Shown piece after piece: positions 42,414 through 51,091 of a stretch of 64,000 bases of DNA. Under the pieces are notes generated by a model. That model did not search any database, was not told the origin of the DNA, and was given only the letters and a program-made list of their open reading frames with translations. A program made the translations under genes and the position numbers. Position 1 is the first letter of the stretch; every line of letters starts with the position of its first letter. The DNA comes from Roseivivax marinus (GTDB taxonomy: Bacteria > Pseudomonadota > Alphaproteobacteria > Rhodobacterales > Rhodobacteraceae). The DNA lies in contig NZ_FOAI01000002.1 of NCBI RefSeq assembly GCF_900109705.1, positions 186,001-250,000 on the forward strand, written 5' to 3'.

Positions 42414-42561
42414 CAGTGAGTTCTTTCGCCGTCTTGGACGCGATCTCGGTGTGCGCGACGATCGTCGCGTCGTTGATTTGCGCGGCGAGCGCGGACAGGT
42501 CGTTCTGCTGCGCGAAATCACGTAGGTCCGAGAGAACGTCGATGATCCAGTCGTGTTGCAT
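42352..42561 (-). CDS. Small protein upstream of and overlapping luxR
   Basis: A 69-residue reading frame beginning MQHDWIIDVLSDLRDFAQQN and continuing LSALAAQINDATIVAHTEIA. It is predicted to be two amphipathic helices, then a basic Gly-rich tail. I recall similar short proteins preceding luxR genes in Rhodobacteraceae but cannot name a family. The frame overlaps the luxR coding region, which suggests translational coupling. The ATG at 42561 is preferred over a TTG at 42576. A CtrA-type box ends only 18 bp upstream. Confidence 0.65.
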   Translation of the reverse strand: MQHDWIIDVLSDLRDFAQQNDLSALAAQINDATIVAHTEIASKTAKELTGGLPLVHTVDRKGVGRFGVG

Positions 42562-42579
42562 CCTTGTCGCCCTCAAAAG

Positions 42580-42596
42580 GTTAACCGCGGGTTAAC
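42580..42596 (-). promoter_or_regulatory. CtrA-type box TTAA-N7-TTAAC ahead of the luxR operon
   Basis: The 17-bp sequence GTTAACC-GCG-GGTTAAC is a perfect palindrome and contains TTAA, seven bases, then TTAAC in both directions, which is the full CtrA consensus of alphaproteobacteria. It lies 19-35 bp upstream of the ATG of the small protein preceding luxR. That is close for an activator site unless transcription starts inside the small frame, so repression or a downstream luxR start should be considered. Confidence 0.6.
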
Positions 42597-42704
42597 TTCT
42601 AGACTATCCACGGTTGTGGTTCCGCACCATTCACGAAAACTCCCTCCCCGATTCCGGCGAGGGCGGCCCGTGCAGATCATTGATCTTCAGCGCCGGCCCG
42701 AAAG

Positions 42705-42736
42705 AACAAAGGCCCGCGCCGATACGGCGCGGGCCA
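42705..42736 (-). terminator. ccr terminator
   Basis: GGCCCGCGCCG pairs with CGGCGCGGGCC around ATA; on the minus strand it is followed by TTTGTTCTTTC. It lies 29 bp after the ccr stop. Confidence 0.85.
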
Positions 42737-42764
42737 GTCCTGACATGGTTCGGAAAAGGATCCG

Positions 42765-44051
42765 TTACTTCTTGGCGTCCAGCGCGTCTTCGAGCGTCCG
42801 CAGGCCGGTGGTCGGCGCCTGCACGAGAACCGACATGTTGCCCGGCTTGTGCTCGTTGCGCATCATCTTCATGTGCGCGTCGGGGATCTCGGCCCAAGGG
42901 AAGACCTCAGACATGCAGGGATCGAGACGCCGCTCGACCATGAGCTGGTTCGCGGCTGCCGCTTGCTTGAGGTGCGCGAAGTGGGAGCCCTGCAGGCGCT
43001 TCTGGTGCATCCACATGTAGCGCACGTCGAACGTCGTGTTGTAGCCCGAGGTGCCGGCGCAGATCACGACCATGCCCCCCTTCTTCACCACCAACGTCGA
43101 GACCGGGAAGGTCGCCTCTCCGGGATGCTCGAACACCATGTCGACGTTCACGCCCTTGCCGGTGATCTCCCAGATCGCCTTGCCGAACTTACGCGCTTCC
43201 TTGAGCCACTCGTTGTATTCCGGCGTGTTGACCGTGGGCAGCTGCCCCCAGCAGTTGAAGTCCTTGCGGTTGATGACGCCCTTGGCGCCCATCGACATGA
43301 CGAAGTCGCGCTTGCTCTCGTCCGAGATGACGCCGATCGCGTTGGCGCCCGCGGTGTTCGCCAGCTGGATCGCGTAGGAGCCGAGGCCGCCGGACGCGCC
43401 CCAGACCAGCACGTTCTGGCCGGGCTTGAGCTCGTGCGGATGGTGGCCGAACAGCATCCGGTAGGCGGTGGCCAGCGTCAGCGTGTAGCAGGCGCTCTCT
43501 TCCCAGGTCAGGTGCCGGGGCCGCGGCATCAGCTGCTGCGCCTGCACGTTGGTGAACTGCGCGAAGGAGCCGTCCGGCGTCTCGTAGCCCCAGATCCGCT
43601 GGCTCGGCGACAGCATCGGGTCGCCGCCGTTGCATTCCTCGTCGTCGCCGTCGTCCTGGTTGCAGTGGATCACGACCTCGTCGCCGACCTTCCAGCGCTT
43701 CACCTTGTCGCCCACCGCCCAGACGATCCCCGAGGCGTCGGAGCCGGCGATGTGGAACTCGGCCCCGTGAACGTCGAAGGGCGAGATCGGCACGCCCTTG
43801 CCCGCCCAGACGCCGTTGTAGTTCACGCCGGCGGCCATCACGAGAACCAGCACCTCGTGGCTGTCGAGCTTCGGCACGTCCACCACTTCCTGTTGGAAGC
43901 TCTTGTCGGGGTCGCCGTGGCGCTCGCGCCGGATGGCCCAGCAATACATCTGCTTCGGCACGTAGCCCATCGGGGGCATCTCGCCGATCTCGTAGAGGTC
44001 CTTTTCGGGCGCGTCATACTGCGCGACGTCGGTTTGCGTGTCCAAAGCCAT
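42765..44051 (-). CDS. ccrA: Crotonyl-CoA carboxylase/reductase
   Basis: A 428-residue medium-chain dehydrogenase/reductase that reductively carboxylates crotonyl-CoA to (2S)-ethylmalonyl-CoA with NADPH and CO2, the key step of the ethylmalonyl-CoA pathway. NADPH binding is shown by VLVWGASGGLGSYAIQLA near residue 210. Family-specific segments include HCNQDDGDDEECNGGDPMLS, QRIWGYETPDGSFAQF, and GLNCWGQLPTV-like NCWGQLPTVNTPEYNEWL. The ATG at 44051 has AAGGAGG upstream. It is monocistronic and ends in a strong terminator. The companion ecm gene lies 1.7 kb upstream on the other strand. Confidence 0.97.
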   Translation of the reverse strand: MALDTQTDVAQYDAPEKDLYEIGEMPPMGYVPKQMYCWAIRRERHGDPDKSFQQEVVDVPKLDSHEVLVLVMAAGVNYNGVWAGKGVPISPFDVHGAEFHIAGSDASGIVWAVGDKVKRWKVGDEVVIHCNQDDGDDEECNGGDPMLSPSQRIWGYETPDGSFAQFTNVQAQQLMPRPRHLTWEESACYTLTLATAYRMLFGHHPHELKPGQNVLVWGASGGLGSYAIQLANTAGANAIGVISDESKRDFVMSMGAKGVINRKDFNCWGQLPTVNTPEYNEWLKEARKFGKAIWEITGKGVNVDMVFEHPGEATFPVSTLVVKKGGMVVICAGTSGYNTTFDVRYMWMHQKRLQGSHFAHLKQAAAANQLMVERRLDPCMSEVFPWAEIPDAHMKMMRNEHKPGNMSVLVQAPTTGLRTLEDALDAKK

Positions 44052-44181
44052 CCGGGCCTCCTTCAATGCGACCTGTCGGGACGGCGCACCGCGTGCCGCG
44101 GCGCAGAATCATCCGCCCGTTTCCGGTGGAATATCGTCCGGCGCGCAACAATTCAACACGTGTGACGTCAGGTTTGTAATT

Positions 44182-45570
44182 TTATGACCGAGCGGGCGCA
44201 GAAAAATCCGGCGGCACCGGGTCTTCCGCGACAAGGTGAGCGATCGACTTTGCATAGAACTTCAGGAGATCGGTCTCGTCCTCGGCGATCCGGTAGACGC
44301 CGTCCTCCTCGATCACGAGGCCGCGGGTCGTCAGGGTGCGCAGGCCGACCTCCACCGCGTAGTCGCGGTGACCGCGCGGCACATGTGCCACGGGCCGCTC
44401 GAGAGCGCGCAAGACGGCGGTGAAACCGAGTTCGATCTCTCCACGCGTCATCGGCCCCTTCGCCAGCAGGAGATGCGCGACCAGTGGCACCGGCAGCACC
44501 GGCACCACGTCGCCGATGCGGGACATGATCTCGTCTCCCAGCGCCTCGGGCGTGCGCGCACCGGTCCAGTTTTTCCACGACAGCGGTGATCCGAAGCTGA
44601 CGGAGGCATAGCCGAACTTGTGGTAACGCCCGGTCACCCGCCGCCAGAGGTGGCGCAGGGCAAAGCCAGCGACCACGCCGATCCGCGCGTCGAAGCGCCG
44701 CCCCCCGCGTTTGAGCGCCCGCGTCAGGATCCGGTCCTCCAGCACCCGGTCGTAGTTCAACGCCACCGGCACGAAGACCACGTCGCGCTCACCCTCCTCT
44801 GCCCCGTCCACGAGGTATTTCAGTAGTCCCAGCCGCGGCGGCGCCATGCCACCGTCGAGACTGAGACCGCCCTCCGGGAAGATCGCCTGCGTTACGCCGT
44901 TCACGGTGGCAAGATGCACGTAGCGCTCCAGCACCCGGCGGTAGAGGTCGTTGCGTGTCCGGCGGTGGATGAAATATGCCCCCATCGCACGGATCAGGCG
45001 CGACAGCGGCCAGACCTGCGCCCATTCGCCCACGGCATAGGATAGCGCCGAGCTGTCCGCGGCGAGATGCGTCACCAGCACGTAGTCCATGTTCGAGCGG
45101 TGGTTCATCACGAAGACCACGGTCGCGTCCGGGTCGATGGCGCTCAGTGCCTCGTGGTCGTGGCGCACCAGCCGGACCCGGTAGAGCGCGTTCGACAGCG
45201 CCCGTGCCAGCCGGATCGCCACCCCGAAATAGAGCGATGCAGAGAACGACGGCACGATCTCGCGTGCGTAGCGGCGCGCCTCCTCGAAGGCCACGTCCTC
45301 GCGCACGCCGGTGCGATGGGCGTGGTCGACGATGGCGCGCGTGACCTCGGGGTCGTAGCAGAGCCGCTGAATCAGGTCGTAGCGGCGCAACAACTTGAAC
45401 GGCTGGATCGGGCGCTCCAGGCGGGTATTGAGCTGCGCCACGGCCCGCTCCAGCCGCCGGCGGAAGAACCACCGCACCGACGGAAACAGGAAATGCGACG
45501 CGAAGGTCACCGCCGCGAAGGCGAGGATCAGCACGAAGAGCCAGACGGGAAGCGTGACGGAGCCGGTCAT
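44182..45570 (-). CDS. PlsB-like 1-acyl/glycerol-3-phosphate acyltransferase
   Basis: A 462-residue acyltransferase. The N-terminus has a membrane helix (LPVWLFVLILAFAAVTFASHFL). The acyltransferase motifs are FVMNHRSNMDYVL (HX4D) near residue 158, RRTRNDLYRRVLERY near residue 205 and AIFPEGGLSLDG near residue 235. The order and spacing fit the PlsB/GPAT family, which starts phospholipid synthesis by acylating glycerol-3-phosphate at the membrane. The ATG at 45570 is preferred because the helix then follows directly; the frame to 45672 extends into the ecm promoter. It sits between ccr and ecm. Confidence 0.88.
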   Translation of the reverse strand: MTGSVTLPVWLFVLILAFAAVTFASHFLFPSVRWFFRRRLERAVAQLNTRLERPIQPFKLLRRYDLIQRLCYDPEVTRAIVDHAHRTGVREDVAFEEARRYAREIVPSFSASLYFGVAIRLARALSNALYRVRLVRHDHEALSAIDPDATVVFVMNHRSNMDYVLVTHLAADSSALSYAVGEWAQVWPLSRLIRAMGAYFIHRRTRNDLYRRVLERYVHLATVNGVTQAIFPEGGLSLDGGMAPPRLGLLKYLVDGAEEGERDVVFVPVALNYDRVLEDRILTRALKRGGRRFDARIGVVAGFALRHLWRRVTGRYHKFGYASVSFGSPLSWKNWTGARTPEALGDEIMSRIGDVVPVLPVPLVAHLLLAKGPMTRGEIELGFTAVLRALERPVAHVPRGHRDYAVEVGLRTLTTRGLVIEEDGVYRIAEDETDLLKFYAKSIAHLVAEDPVPPDFSAPARS

Positions 45571-45659
45571 CGGCGACAGATTGCAGGACGGGCCGTGCCT
45601 GACAAGCGCGCGGACGCTGCGAAACGGCGACGGCACCGGGCCTGCCGCAACGCAGCGAA

Positions 45660-45687
45660 TTGACATTGGCACAATGTTTCCACTAAT
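45660..45687 (+). promoter_or_regulatory. Candidate sigma-70 promoter for ecm
   Basis: TTGACA (45660-45665) and ACTAAT (45682-45687) are 16 bp apart, matching the -35 perfectly and the -10 at 4/6. The site lies about 60-85 bp ahead of the ecm ATG, in an A+T-enriched gap after the divergent acyltransferase gene. Confidence 0.55.
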
Positions 45688-45745
45688 CCACTAGCAGCGC
45701 AATAATCTTGCTCAGCCAGTTTTCCAGCCTCAGGTGACGCTTGCC

Positions 45746-47725
45746 ATGACCGAGATCCCCGCCCTGCCGCCCCGCGACAAGCCGTGGCTCATCCGCACCT
45801 ATGCCGGCCATTCCACGGCCGCCGCGTCCAACGCGCTTTACCGAGGCAACCTCGCGAAGGGCCAGACCGGACTTTCGGTGGCGTTCGACCTGCCGACGCA
45901 GACAGGCTACGACAGCGACCACGTCCTGGCGCGCGGCGAGGTCGGCAAGGTGGGCGTGCCCGTCTGCCATCTGGGCGACATGCGCACGCTGTTCGACCAG
46001 ATCCCGCTGGAACAGATGAACACCTCGATGACGATCAACGCGACCGCGCCATGGCTGCTCGCGCTCTACATCGCGGTGGCCGAGGAACAGGGCGCCGACA
46101 TCTCCAAGCTTCAGGGCACGGTCCAGAATGACCTGATCAAGGAATACCTGTCACGCGGCACCTATATCTGCCCGCCCAAGCCGTCGCTGCGGATGATCGG
46201 GGACGTGGCCGAGTACTGCTACAAGCACGTGCCCAAATGGAACCCGATGAACGTCTGTTCCTACCATTTGCAGGAGGCCGGCGCGACGCCCGAGCAGGAG
46301 CTGGCTTTCGCGCTGGCCACCGGCATCGCCGTCCTCGACGAGCTAAAGCCGCGTGTCCCGGACGAAGACTTCCCCACCCTCTGCGGCCGCATCTCGTTCT
46401 TCGTGAACGCGGGCATCCGCTTCGTCACCGAGATGTGCAAGATGCGCGCCTTCGTGGACCTCTGGGACGAAATCCTCGCCGAACGCTACGGCATCGAGGA
46501 CCCGCGCTACCGCCGCTTCCGCTATGGCGTGCAGGTGAACTCGCTGGGCCTGACCGAACAGCAGCCCGAGAACAACGTCTACCGGATCCTCATCGAGATG
46601 CTGGCTGTCACGCTGTCCAAGAAGGCCCGCGCCCGCGCGGTGCAGCTGCCGGCGTGGAACGAGGCCCTCGGCCTGCCCCGCCCGTGGGACCAGCAATGGT
46701 CCATGCGGATGCAGCAGATCATGGCCTACGAAACCGACCTTCTGGAATACGACGACCTCTTCGACGAGAACCCCGCCGTCGACCGCAAGGTCGCTGCGCT
46801 GAAAGAGGGCGCTCGGGCGGAACTCGCGAACCTCGACAGCATGGGCGGCGCCATCGAGGCCATCGAATACATGAAGGGCCGGCTCGTGGAGTCGAACGCC
46901 GACCGCGTGAACCGGGTCGAACGCGGCGAGACGGTGGTGGTCGGCGTGAACCGCTGGACCGAGAGCGAACGTTCACCGCTTCTGGGCGAGGACGGCGGCA
47001 TCATGACGGTCGACCCCGCCGTGGAACAGGACCAGGTCACGCGACTCGATACATGGCGCGCCGAGCGCGACGCCGACGCCGTGGCGGCCGCATTGGCCGA
47101 TCTGCGCGCCGCCGCGCGCGAGGGCCGCAACGTGATGGAAGCCTCCATCGCCGCAGCGAAGGCCGGCGTCACCACCGGCGAATGGGCCGGCGAGATGCGC
47201 GCGGCCCACGGCGAATATCGCGGCCCCACAGGCGTCTCGAAATCGGTGTCGAACAAGACTGAGGGTCTCGACGACATCCGCGAGTCCGTGGCCGCCGTGT
47301 CGGACCGTCTGGGTCGCCGGCTCAAGTTCCTCGTCGGAAAACCCGGTCTCGACGGCCATTCCAACGGCGCGGAACAGATCGCCTTCCGGGCACGCGACTG
47401 CGGAATGGAGATCGACTACGAGGGCATCCGACTCACGCCAGCGCAGATCGTCGCGGCCGCCCGGGAGGGTGACGTGCACGTCATCGGCCTTTCGATCCTG
47501 TCGGGAAGTCACCTGCCCCTGGTCGAGGAAACGCTCGCCCGACTACGGGAGGCCGGACTTGGACACCTGCCCGTGATCGTCGGCGGCATCATTCCCGAAG
47601 AGGACGCAAAAGCCCTTAAAAATATGGGTGTAGCGCGGGTTTATACACCCAAGGATTTCGAATTGAATACCATCATGCGGGACATCGTGACGCTTGTGGA
47701 TCCCGAGCCGGTTGCAGCCGAATAG
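45746..47725 (+). CDS. ecm: (2R)-Ethylmalonyl-CoA mutase, B12-dependent
   Basis: A 659-residue adenosylcobalamin mutase that converts ethylmalonyl-CoA to methylsuccinyl-CoA. The N-terminal barrel starts PWLIRTYAGHSTAAASNALY and has GLSVAFDLPTQTGYDSDH near residue 45. The C-terminal B12-binding domain shows GKPGLDGHSNGAEQIAF (DxHxxG) near residue 530, then GLSILSGSHLPLV and VIVGGIIPEED. The short N-terminus and sequence KFLVGKPGLDGHSNG favour Ecm over methylmalonyl-CoA mutase (which is longer). The ATG at 45746 is chosen over a GTG at 45734. Confidence 0.95.
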   Translation: MTEIPALPPRDKPWLIRTYAGHSTAAASNALYRGNLAKGQTGLSVAFDLPTQTGYDSDHVLARGEVGKVGVPVCHLGDMRTLFDQIPLEQMNTSMTINATAPWLLALYIAVAEEQGADISKLQGTVQNDLIKEYLSRGTYICPPKPSLRMIGDVAEYCYKHVPKWNPMNVCSYHLQEAGATPEQELAFALATGIAVLDELKPRVPDEDFPTLCGRISFFVNAGIRFVTEMCKMRAFVDLWDEILAERYGIEDPRYRRFRYGVQVNSLGLTEQQPENNVYRILIEMLAVTLSKKARARAVQLPAWNEALGLPRPWDQQWSMRMQQIMAYETDLLEYDDLFDENPAVDRKVAALKEGARAELANLDSMGGAIEAIEYMKGRLVESNADRVNRVERGETVVVGVNRWTESERSPLLGEDGGIMTVDPAVEQDQVTRLDTWRAERDADAVAAALADLRAAAREGRNVMEASIAAAKAGVTTGEWAGEMRAAHGEYRGPTGVSKSVSNKTEGLDDIRESVAAVSDRLGRRLKFLVGKPGLDGHSNGAEQIAFRARDCGMEIDYEGIRLTPAQIVAAAREGDVHVIGLSILSGSHLPLVEETLARLREAGLGHLPVIVGGIIPEEDAKALKNMGVARVYTPKDFELNTIMRDIVTLVDPEPVAAE

Positions 47726-47772
47726 CACCAATTCACCCGACTCCAGTTAGCGTCAAATTGGTAAAGAAAAGG

Positions 47773-47806
47773 AGGCCCCGGACACCAATCCGGGGCCTTA
47801 TTCGTT
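47773..47806 (+). terminator. ecm terminator
   Basis: GGCCCCGGA pairs with TCCGGGGCC around CACCAA, followed by TTATTCGTTTT. It lies 48 bp after the ecm stop. Confidence 0.85.
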
Positions 47807-47900
47807 TTAGATTGCTTTTACCCTTGTGACTTTACATTAATTGCAGTTAGGGGACTTTTACCTTTCCGGGCTTTCCCGGACATCCTAATGGGGACATCTC

Positions 47901-48212
47901 ATGGATATCGATCTAGAACAGTACTCGAAAGAAGACCTGCGAAAGCTGAAAGCGGACGTGGAACGCGCCTTGAAGACCATCGACGCCCGGCGCAAAGCCG
48001 AAGCGAAACGCGCGGCGGAACACGCCGCAAAGGAATACGGGTTCTCTCTCGACGACCTCATCGTCGAAGGCGGCGGCAAGGCGTCCAAGGGAATTCCGCG
48101 CTACAAGAATCCCGAAGATCCGTCCCAGACCTGGACCGGTCGCGGCCGCAAGCCGAACTGGGTGATTTCCGCACTCGACGACGGCAAGACGCTCGACGAC
48201 CTCAAGATCTGA
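47901..48212 (+). CDS. H-NS family nucleoid protein (HvrA-like)
   Basis: A 103-residue H-NS-type protein. An N-terminal coiled coil ([20 protein letters not shown], then Lys/Ala-rich helix) serves for oligomerisation. The C-terminal DNA-binding motif is [20 protein letters not shown] then NWV, the hallmark T-W-T-G-R-G-R-K-P loop that inserts into the minor groove of A+T-rich DNA. HvrA, the Rhodobacter member, modulates photosynthesis genes. The upstream 95 bp are A+T-rich, themselves a plausible target for autoregulation. It sits 4 bp before deoD. Confidence 0.92.
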   Translation: MDIDLEQYSKEDLRKLKADVERALKTIDARRKAEAKRAAEHAAKEYGFSLDDLIVEGGGKASKGIPRYKNPEDPSQTWTGRGRKPNWVISALDDGKTLDDLKI

Positions 48213-48216
48213 GCCG

Positions 48217-48927
48217 ATGACAATTCATATCGGTGCCGAACCGGGCGAGATCGCGGAAACCGTGCTCATGCCCGGCGACCCCTATCGCGCGAAATGGGCG
48301 GCCGAGACATTCCTGTCGGACGTGCGTCAGGTGAACGCCGTCCGCGGAATGTTGGGCTTCACCGGGACATGGAACGGAACCCCCGTCACTTTTCAGGGCT
48401 CCGGCATGGGAATGCCGTCGCTTTCGATTTACGCCAATGAACTCATTCGCGATTACGGCGCAAAGACGATGGTGCGGATCGGGTCCTGCGGCGCAATGCA
48501 GGAACGGATCGCCCTGCGCGACGTCATCCTCGCGATGACGGCAACCTCGGTCTCCACACCGTCGCGCAGCATATTCCGGGAAGTGAACTACGCCCCCTGT
48601 GCCGACTGGTCCCTGCTCGAGGCCGCCGTCGCCGCGGCCCGCGCCAAGGGCACCACCCTGCATGTCGGCGGCATCTATTCGTCCGACGTCTTCTATGACG
48701 AGCGCCCCGACCTGACCGAGCAGATGACCCGCCACGGCATCCTCGGCGTCGAGATGGAAGCGGCCGAGCTTTACACCGTGGCGGCGCGCCACGGTGTCCG
48801 GGCCCTCGCGGTGCTGACGGTCAGCGACCACCTGATGACCGGCGCCGCCCTGCCCTCGTCCGAGCGTGAGACCAGCTTCGCCGAGATGGTGGAGATCGCC
48901 CTCACCGCGGCGGTGCAACCGGCGTAG
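48217..48927 (+). CDS. deoD: Purine-nucleoside phosphorylase (DeoD type)
   Basis: A 236-residue PNP that reversibly phosphorolyses purine (deoxy)ribonucleosides in salvage. The start [30 protein letters not shown], the block [16 protein letters not shown] near residue 62 and [10 protein letters not shown] near residue 177 (phosphate and ribose binding) are diagnostic of the hexameric DeoD class. It follows the H-NS-like gene by 4 bp with little room for its own ribosome site, so translation is probably coupled. A minus-strand DUF1989 gene lies 22 bp after its stop. Confidence 0.95.
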   Translation: MTIHIGAEPGEIAETVLMPGDPYRAKWAAETFLSDVRQVNAVRGMLGFTGTWNGTPVTFQGSGMGMPSLSIYANELIRDYGAKTMVRIGSCGAMQERIALRDVILAMTATSVSTPSRSIFREVNYAPCADWSLLEAAVAAARAKGTTLHVGGIYSSDVFYDERPDLTEQMTRHGILGVEMEAAELYTVAARHGVRALAVLTVSDHLMTGAALPSSERETSFAEMVEIALTAAVQPA

Positions 48928-48949
48928 GACCTCGACCGGCCACGGCGCC

Positions 48950-49792
48950 TCAGGCGCCGTGGCTGCCGTCGTAGCCATTCCGCGCCGGCGGCGCCCATCC
49001 CGGCACCTCCTTCGAGGGCGCGAGGATCTCCACGTCCAGCGGATGACAGTGTGCCACGTCGCTCGAATGCGCCTGGCCGCAATCCCCGCCGGGACAGGCG
49101 CTCAGTGCACCCAGCACGTCGATCTCGGCCCAGAGAGTCAGGGCATCGCCCGGGCGCACCGGGCTTGCCTTCATGAAGTACTGTCCCGTGTCCCGCGTGA
49201 AGCCCGTGCACATGAAGACGTTCAGCACGTCGTGCACATGCGGCTCCGCCTCCGCGACGCTCACCTCCATCTCCGCGGCCAGCGCGCGCGTCAGGTTGGA
49301 GTGGCAGCAGTGGTGATACTGCGCGCCCGACAGAAGCTGCGCCGTGTAAGGATCGCAGCGCGTGCCGATCACGTCGTGCACCGACCCGCCATCCCCGTCG
49401 ATCCCGTACCAGTCAAGGCTGTCCGCAACGATGGTCGCCATGGGCCGCAGGTGCGGAAAGCACGACCACAACCGGTCTCCGGTGCTCACATGCGTGCCGT
49501 GCAGCGCGCGGGTCTTGCCGGAATAGAACCGCTCCGAAAGGTCGTTTGCCGCCCATAGGTTCAGGTCGCCGACCTGGGGCCCCTCTACCGACACGATGCG
49601 GAAGAAATGCCCCGCGGGCACCCGGAACGTCGCCGCATCGCGCGGCGGAACGCGCACACGGTCCACGACCCGCGCGTCCTCGAGGGCCTTTGCATAGACC
49701 GAGAGGTCCGGCGCCGGCAGTGTCTCCGGCGGGTAGCAGATCACCGGAGGCGCCGTGCGCCGCGCCTCTGCATCGCTTGGCTCGCGTCCCAT
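48950..49792 (-). CDS. DUF1989 (urea carboxylase-associated) family protein
   Basis: A 280-residue DUF1989 protein of the family that includes urea-amidolyase-associated proteins. It carries a His/Cys set likely to bind a metal: HGTHVSTGDRLWSCFPHL near residue 115, YHHCCHSNLTRAL near residue 165 and HDVLNVFMCTGF near residue 192. The family members are often found with urea carboxylase or amine-utilisation genes. Here the partner is the PLP decarboxylase upstream, so a role in amine/nitrogen metabolism is a guess. The ATG at 49792 has GGGGA upstream. Confidence 0.85.
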   Translation of the reverse strand: MGREPSDAEARRTAPPVICYPPETLPAPDLSVYAKALEDARVVDRVRVPPRDAATFRVPAGHFFRIVSVEGPQVGDLNLWAANDLSERFYSGKTRALHGTHVSTGDRLWSCFPHLRPMATIVADSLDWYGIDGDGGSVHDVIGTRCDPYTAQLLSGAQYHHCCHSNLTRALAAEMEVSVAEAEPHVHDVLNVFMCTGFTRDTGQYFMKASPVRPGDALTLWAEIDVLGALSACPGGDCGQAHSSDVAHCHPLDVEILAPSKEVPGWAPPARNGYDGSHGA

Positions 49793-49856
49793 CCCGTTCC
49801 CCCGCTTTCCGGCTTCGTCCTGGTTCGAATATCCAAATCCGAAGGGGCCGCAAAAG

Positions 49857-49882
49857 AAAAGGCCGGGACGATTCCCGGCCTT
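49857..49882 (-). terminator. Terminator of the decarboxylase gene
   Basis: AAGGCCGGGA pairs with TCCCGGCCTT around a short loop; on the minus strand TTTTCTTTT follows. It lies 25 bp after the decarboxylase stop and would isolate it from the DUF1989 gene. Confidence 0.85.
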
Positions 49883-49906
49883 CACTCCAGAAACAGGTGT
49901 CGCGCC

Positions 49907-51091
49907 TCAGATGGCCACGACGTCGAGCGGCGGGAAGCCGTTGAAGCCGACCGACGAATAGGTCGACGTGTAGGCGCCGCAGCTGCGGATGATGATCTTA
50001 TCCCCGGCTTTCAGACCGAGCGGCAGCTCGACCGGGCGCTTTTCGTACATGACGTCGGCCGAGTCGCAGGACGGGCCGGCCAGAACGCAGGGGCCTTTGG
50101 CCTCGCCGTCACGCTCGGTTACGAGCTGGTAGCGGATCGCCTCGCCCTCGGTCTCGGCGAGACCCGAGAAGCGGCCGATGTCGAGGTAGACCCAGCGGTG
50201 GAGGTCCTGCTCCGACTTGCGGGAGACAAGCAGCACTTCGGCGGCGATGGCGCCGGCCTCGGCCACGAGCCCGCGACCCGGCTCGGCCATCACGTGCGGC
50301 ACGTCGCCAAACCGCTCCTGCACCAGTTCCATGACGCGGGCGGCATAGGCCGTCGGGGCGTCGATGCTCTCGGTGTAGAAGGCGGGGAAGCCGCCGCCGA
50401 TGTTGAGCGTGTGCAGCGCGTGGCCTGCCTCGTGCGCGGCGCGCCAGACGGCCGCAACCTGATCCAGCGTGCCCGACCAGCCGAGCGCCCGCTTGGTCTG
50501 CGAACCGACGTGGAACGACAGGCCGATCGGCTCGAGTCCGAGGGACACGGCGAGGTCGAGCAGCGAGATCGCCTTGTCCTGCGCGCAGCCGAACTTGCGC
50601 GACAGCGGCCAGTCGGCCTCGGAGGCGTCGACGATCATGCGGACGTAGACCTGCGCGCCGGGCGCGTTGTCGGCGATCTTGTGCATCTCCTCCTCGGCGT
50701 CCACGGCGAACATGCGGATGCCCGCCTGGTGCGCGAAGGCGATGTCGGAGGCGCGTTTGATCGTGTTGCCGAACGAGATGTCCTGCGGGCGCGCGCCCTG
50801 CGACAGGCAAAGCTCGATCTCACCGCGGGAGGCCGCGTCGAAGTGCGAGCCGAGGCCCACGAGGGTCTCGATCACGGCACGGTCGGGGTTGGCCTTCACT
50901 GCGTAGTGGATCGTGGCGCGACCCAGACCGGCCTTCAGGGCGCGGTACTGCTCGGCCACGGCTTGCGTGTCGATGACGAGCGTCGGACGGTCGAAGGCCG
51001 TGGTGCGGATGAATTCCTCGACGCGCGAGGACACGCCGCGGGGCGCGCGCACGACTTCGGTTGCCGAAAGCTCGGTGACGTATGCGTTCAT
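49907..51091 (-). CDS. Ornithine/lysine decarboxylase, group IV (alanine racemase fold)
   Basis: A 394-residue type III PLP-dependent decarboxylase that makes putrescine or cadaverine. The PLP lysine is in HYAVKANPDRAVIETL near residue 66. HVGSQTKRALGW near residue 195, GGGFPAFY near 236 and EPGRGLVAEAGAIAAE near 270 are family blocks. The cross-subunit active-site Cys-Asp is in LAGPSCDSADVMYEKR near residue 325. The substrate preference (ornithine or lysine) depends on subtle residues I cannot assign; ornithine is the usual call in this clade. The 197-bp leader is structured. Confidence 0.93.
   Translation of the reverse strand: MNAYVTELSATEVVRAPRGVSSRVEEFIRTTAFDRPTLVIDTQAVAEQYRALKAGLGRATIHYAVKANPDRAVIETLVGLGSHFDAASRGEIELCLSQGARPQDISFGNTIKRASDIAFAHQAGIRMFAVDAEEEMHKIADNAPGAQVYVRMIVDASEADWPLSRKFGCAQDKAISLLDLAVSLGLEPIGLSFHVGSQTKRALGWSGTLDQVAAVWRAAHEAGHALHTLNIGGGFPAFYTESIDAPTAYAARVMELVQERFGDVPHVMAEPGRGLVAEAGAIAAEVLLVSRKSEQDLHRWVYLDIGRFSGLAETEGEAIRYQLVTERDGEAKGPCVLAGPSCDSADVMYEKRPVELPLGLKAGDKIIIRSCGAYTSTYSSVGFNGFPPLDVVAI

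Noticed and set aside
49820-49840. GGTTCGAATATCC resembling a tRNA T-loop (also near 21316)
   Set aside because: No 5-bp T-stem, anticodon arm or acceptor stem can be formed; the shared 15-mer between the two sites is at chance level for 64 kb.
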